This document shows positions 63,926 to 64,000 of a DNA stretch of 64,000 nt, piece after piece (within the stretch, counting starts at the first letter, position 1; each line of letters starts with the position of its first letter). Made by a program: the position numbers and the translations under genes. The stretch comes from Cognatishimia maritima (GTDB lineage: Bacteria; Pseudomonadota; Alphaproteobacteria; Rhodobacterales; Rhodobacteraceae): assembly GCF_900129685.1 (NCBI RefSeq), contig NZ_FQWM01000001.1:713049-777048 (forward strand), given 5' to 3'. The notes under the pieces were generated by a model that was not told the origin of the DNA, searched no databases, and saw only the letters and a program-made list of their open reading frames with translations.

Positions 63926-64000
63926 GCGGGCGTAGCTCAGGGGTAGAGCATAACCTTGCCAAGGTTAGGGTCGGGCGTTCGAATCGCCTCGCCCGCTCCA
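63926..64000 (+). tRNA. tRNA-Gly(GCC)
   Basis: The acceptor stem GCGGGCG pairs with CGCCCGC, discriminator T, and an encoded CCA ends at the last base of the window. The D arm is GCTCAGGGGTAGAGC, the anticodon stem TAACC/GGTTA closes the loop TTGCCAA with anticodon GCC at 63958-63960, and the T arm contains GTTCGAATC. All arms fold canonically. Confidence 0.97.

Overview
This window is a GC-rich, gene-dense chromosomal segment of an alphaproteobacterium. It is most likely a member of the Rhodobacterales (Roseobacter group). The evidence is the family assignments and gene order: an Irr-type Fur regulator divergent from fabA, with fabB and fabI downstream of fabA; tolQ-tolR-tolA-tolB-pal-cpoB-tilS-ftsH; ruvC-ruvA-ruvB; fhs and folD; prkA-yeaH-spoVR; a large single-chain pyruvate carboxylase; and a DUF1127 mini-protein. 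No rRNA, CRISPR array, insertion sequence or prophage was seen. The one RNA gene found is a tRNA-Gly(GCC) that ends on the last base of the window.

Layout. 1-6293 (mostly minus) is the conserved miaB / phoH(ybeZ)-ybeY-corC-lnt neighbourhood, with lnt cut by the window edge. It is interrupted by a two-gene envelope unit, a small lipoprotein and an OmpA-like protein, that share a Cys-containing motif. 6382-10870 holds a glycosyltransferase-like gene, a large TadG-like vWA protein and an atypical BCCT transporter. 10992-15688 is irr, divergent from fabA, then a DUF6326/SDR pair on minus, then fabB-fabI on plus. 15770-26811 is accessory metabolism: YciI, LysR, SlyD-type FKBP, L-2-haloacid dehalogenase, two alpha/beta hydrolases, an EEP nuclease-like protein, a PcaB-like remnant, a TetA-like MFS protein and an ArsR regulator. 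It ends with the Lhr-type helicase and PdeM nuclease of the ligase-associated DNA repair cassette.

26759-32880 (minus) carries a membrane LytTR regulator, folD, a chorismate mutase, fhs and ftsH. 32982-39211 is tilS-cpoB-pal-tolB-tolA-tolR-tolQ, with ybgC and an uncharacterised gene beyond it. 40527-42748 is ruvB-ruvA-ruvC. 43060-48463 has the DUF1127 protein, a small membrane protein, prmA, an MFS-like protein and priA. 48541-50977 is a transaldolase (plus), DUF484 and xerC. 51636-56422 is the prkA-yeaH-spoVR stress operon, convergent with uvrD/pcrA. The window ends with pyc, a DUF2971 gene of different base composition, and tRNA-Gly.

Most of the window is core housekeeping: lipoprotein maturation, rRNA and tRNA processing, type II fatty acid synthesis, one-carbon metabolism, the Tol-Pal envelope machine, Holliday junction processing and replication restart. 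Nothing here is clearly a new multi-gene system. The more unusual observations are a PcaD-like/PcaB-like pair in which both members have lost their catalytic signatures, the shared motif in the lipoprotein/OmpA pair, the partial ligase-associated repair cassette, and a repeated 21-bp element next to hairpins. Several start sites were moved from the longest open frame on the basis of ribosome binding sites, including TTG starts for phoH and ftsH.
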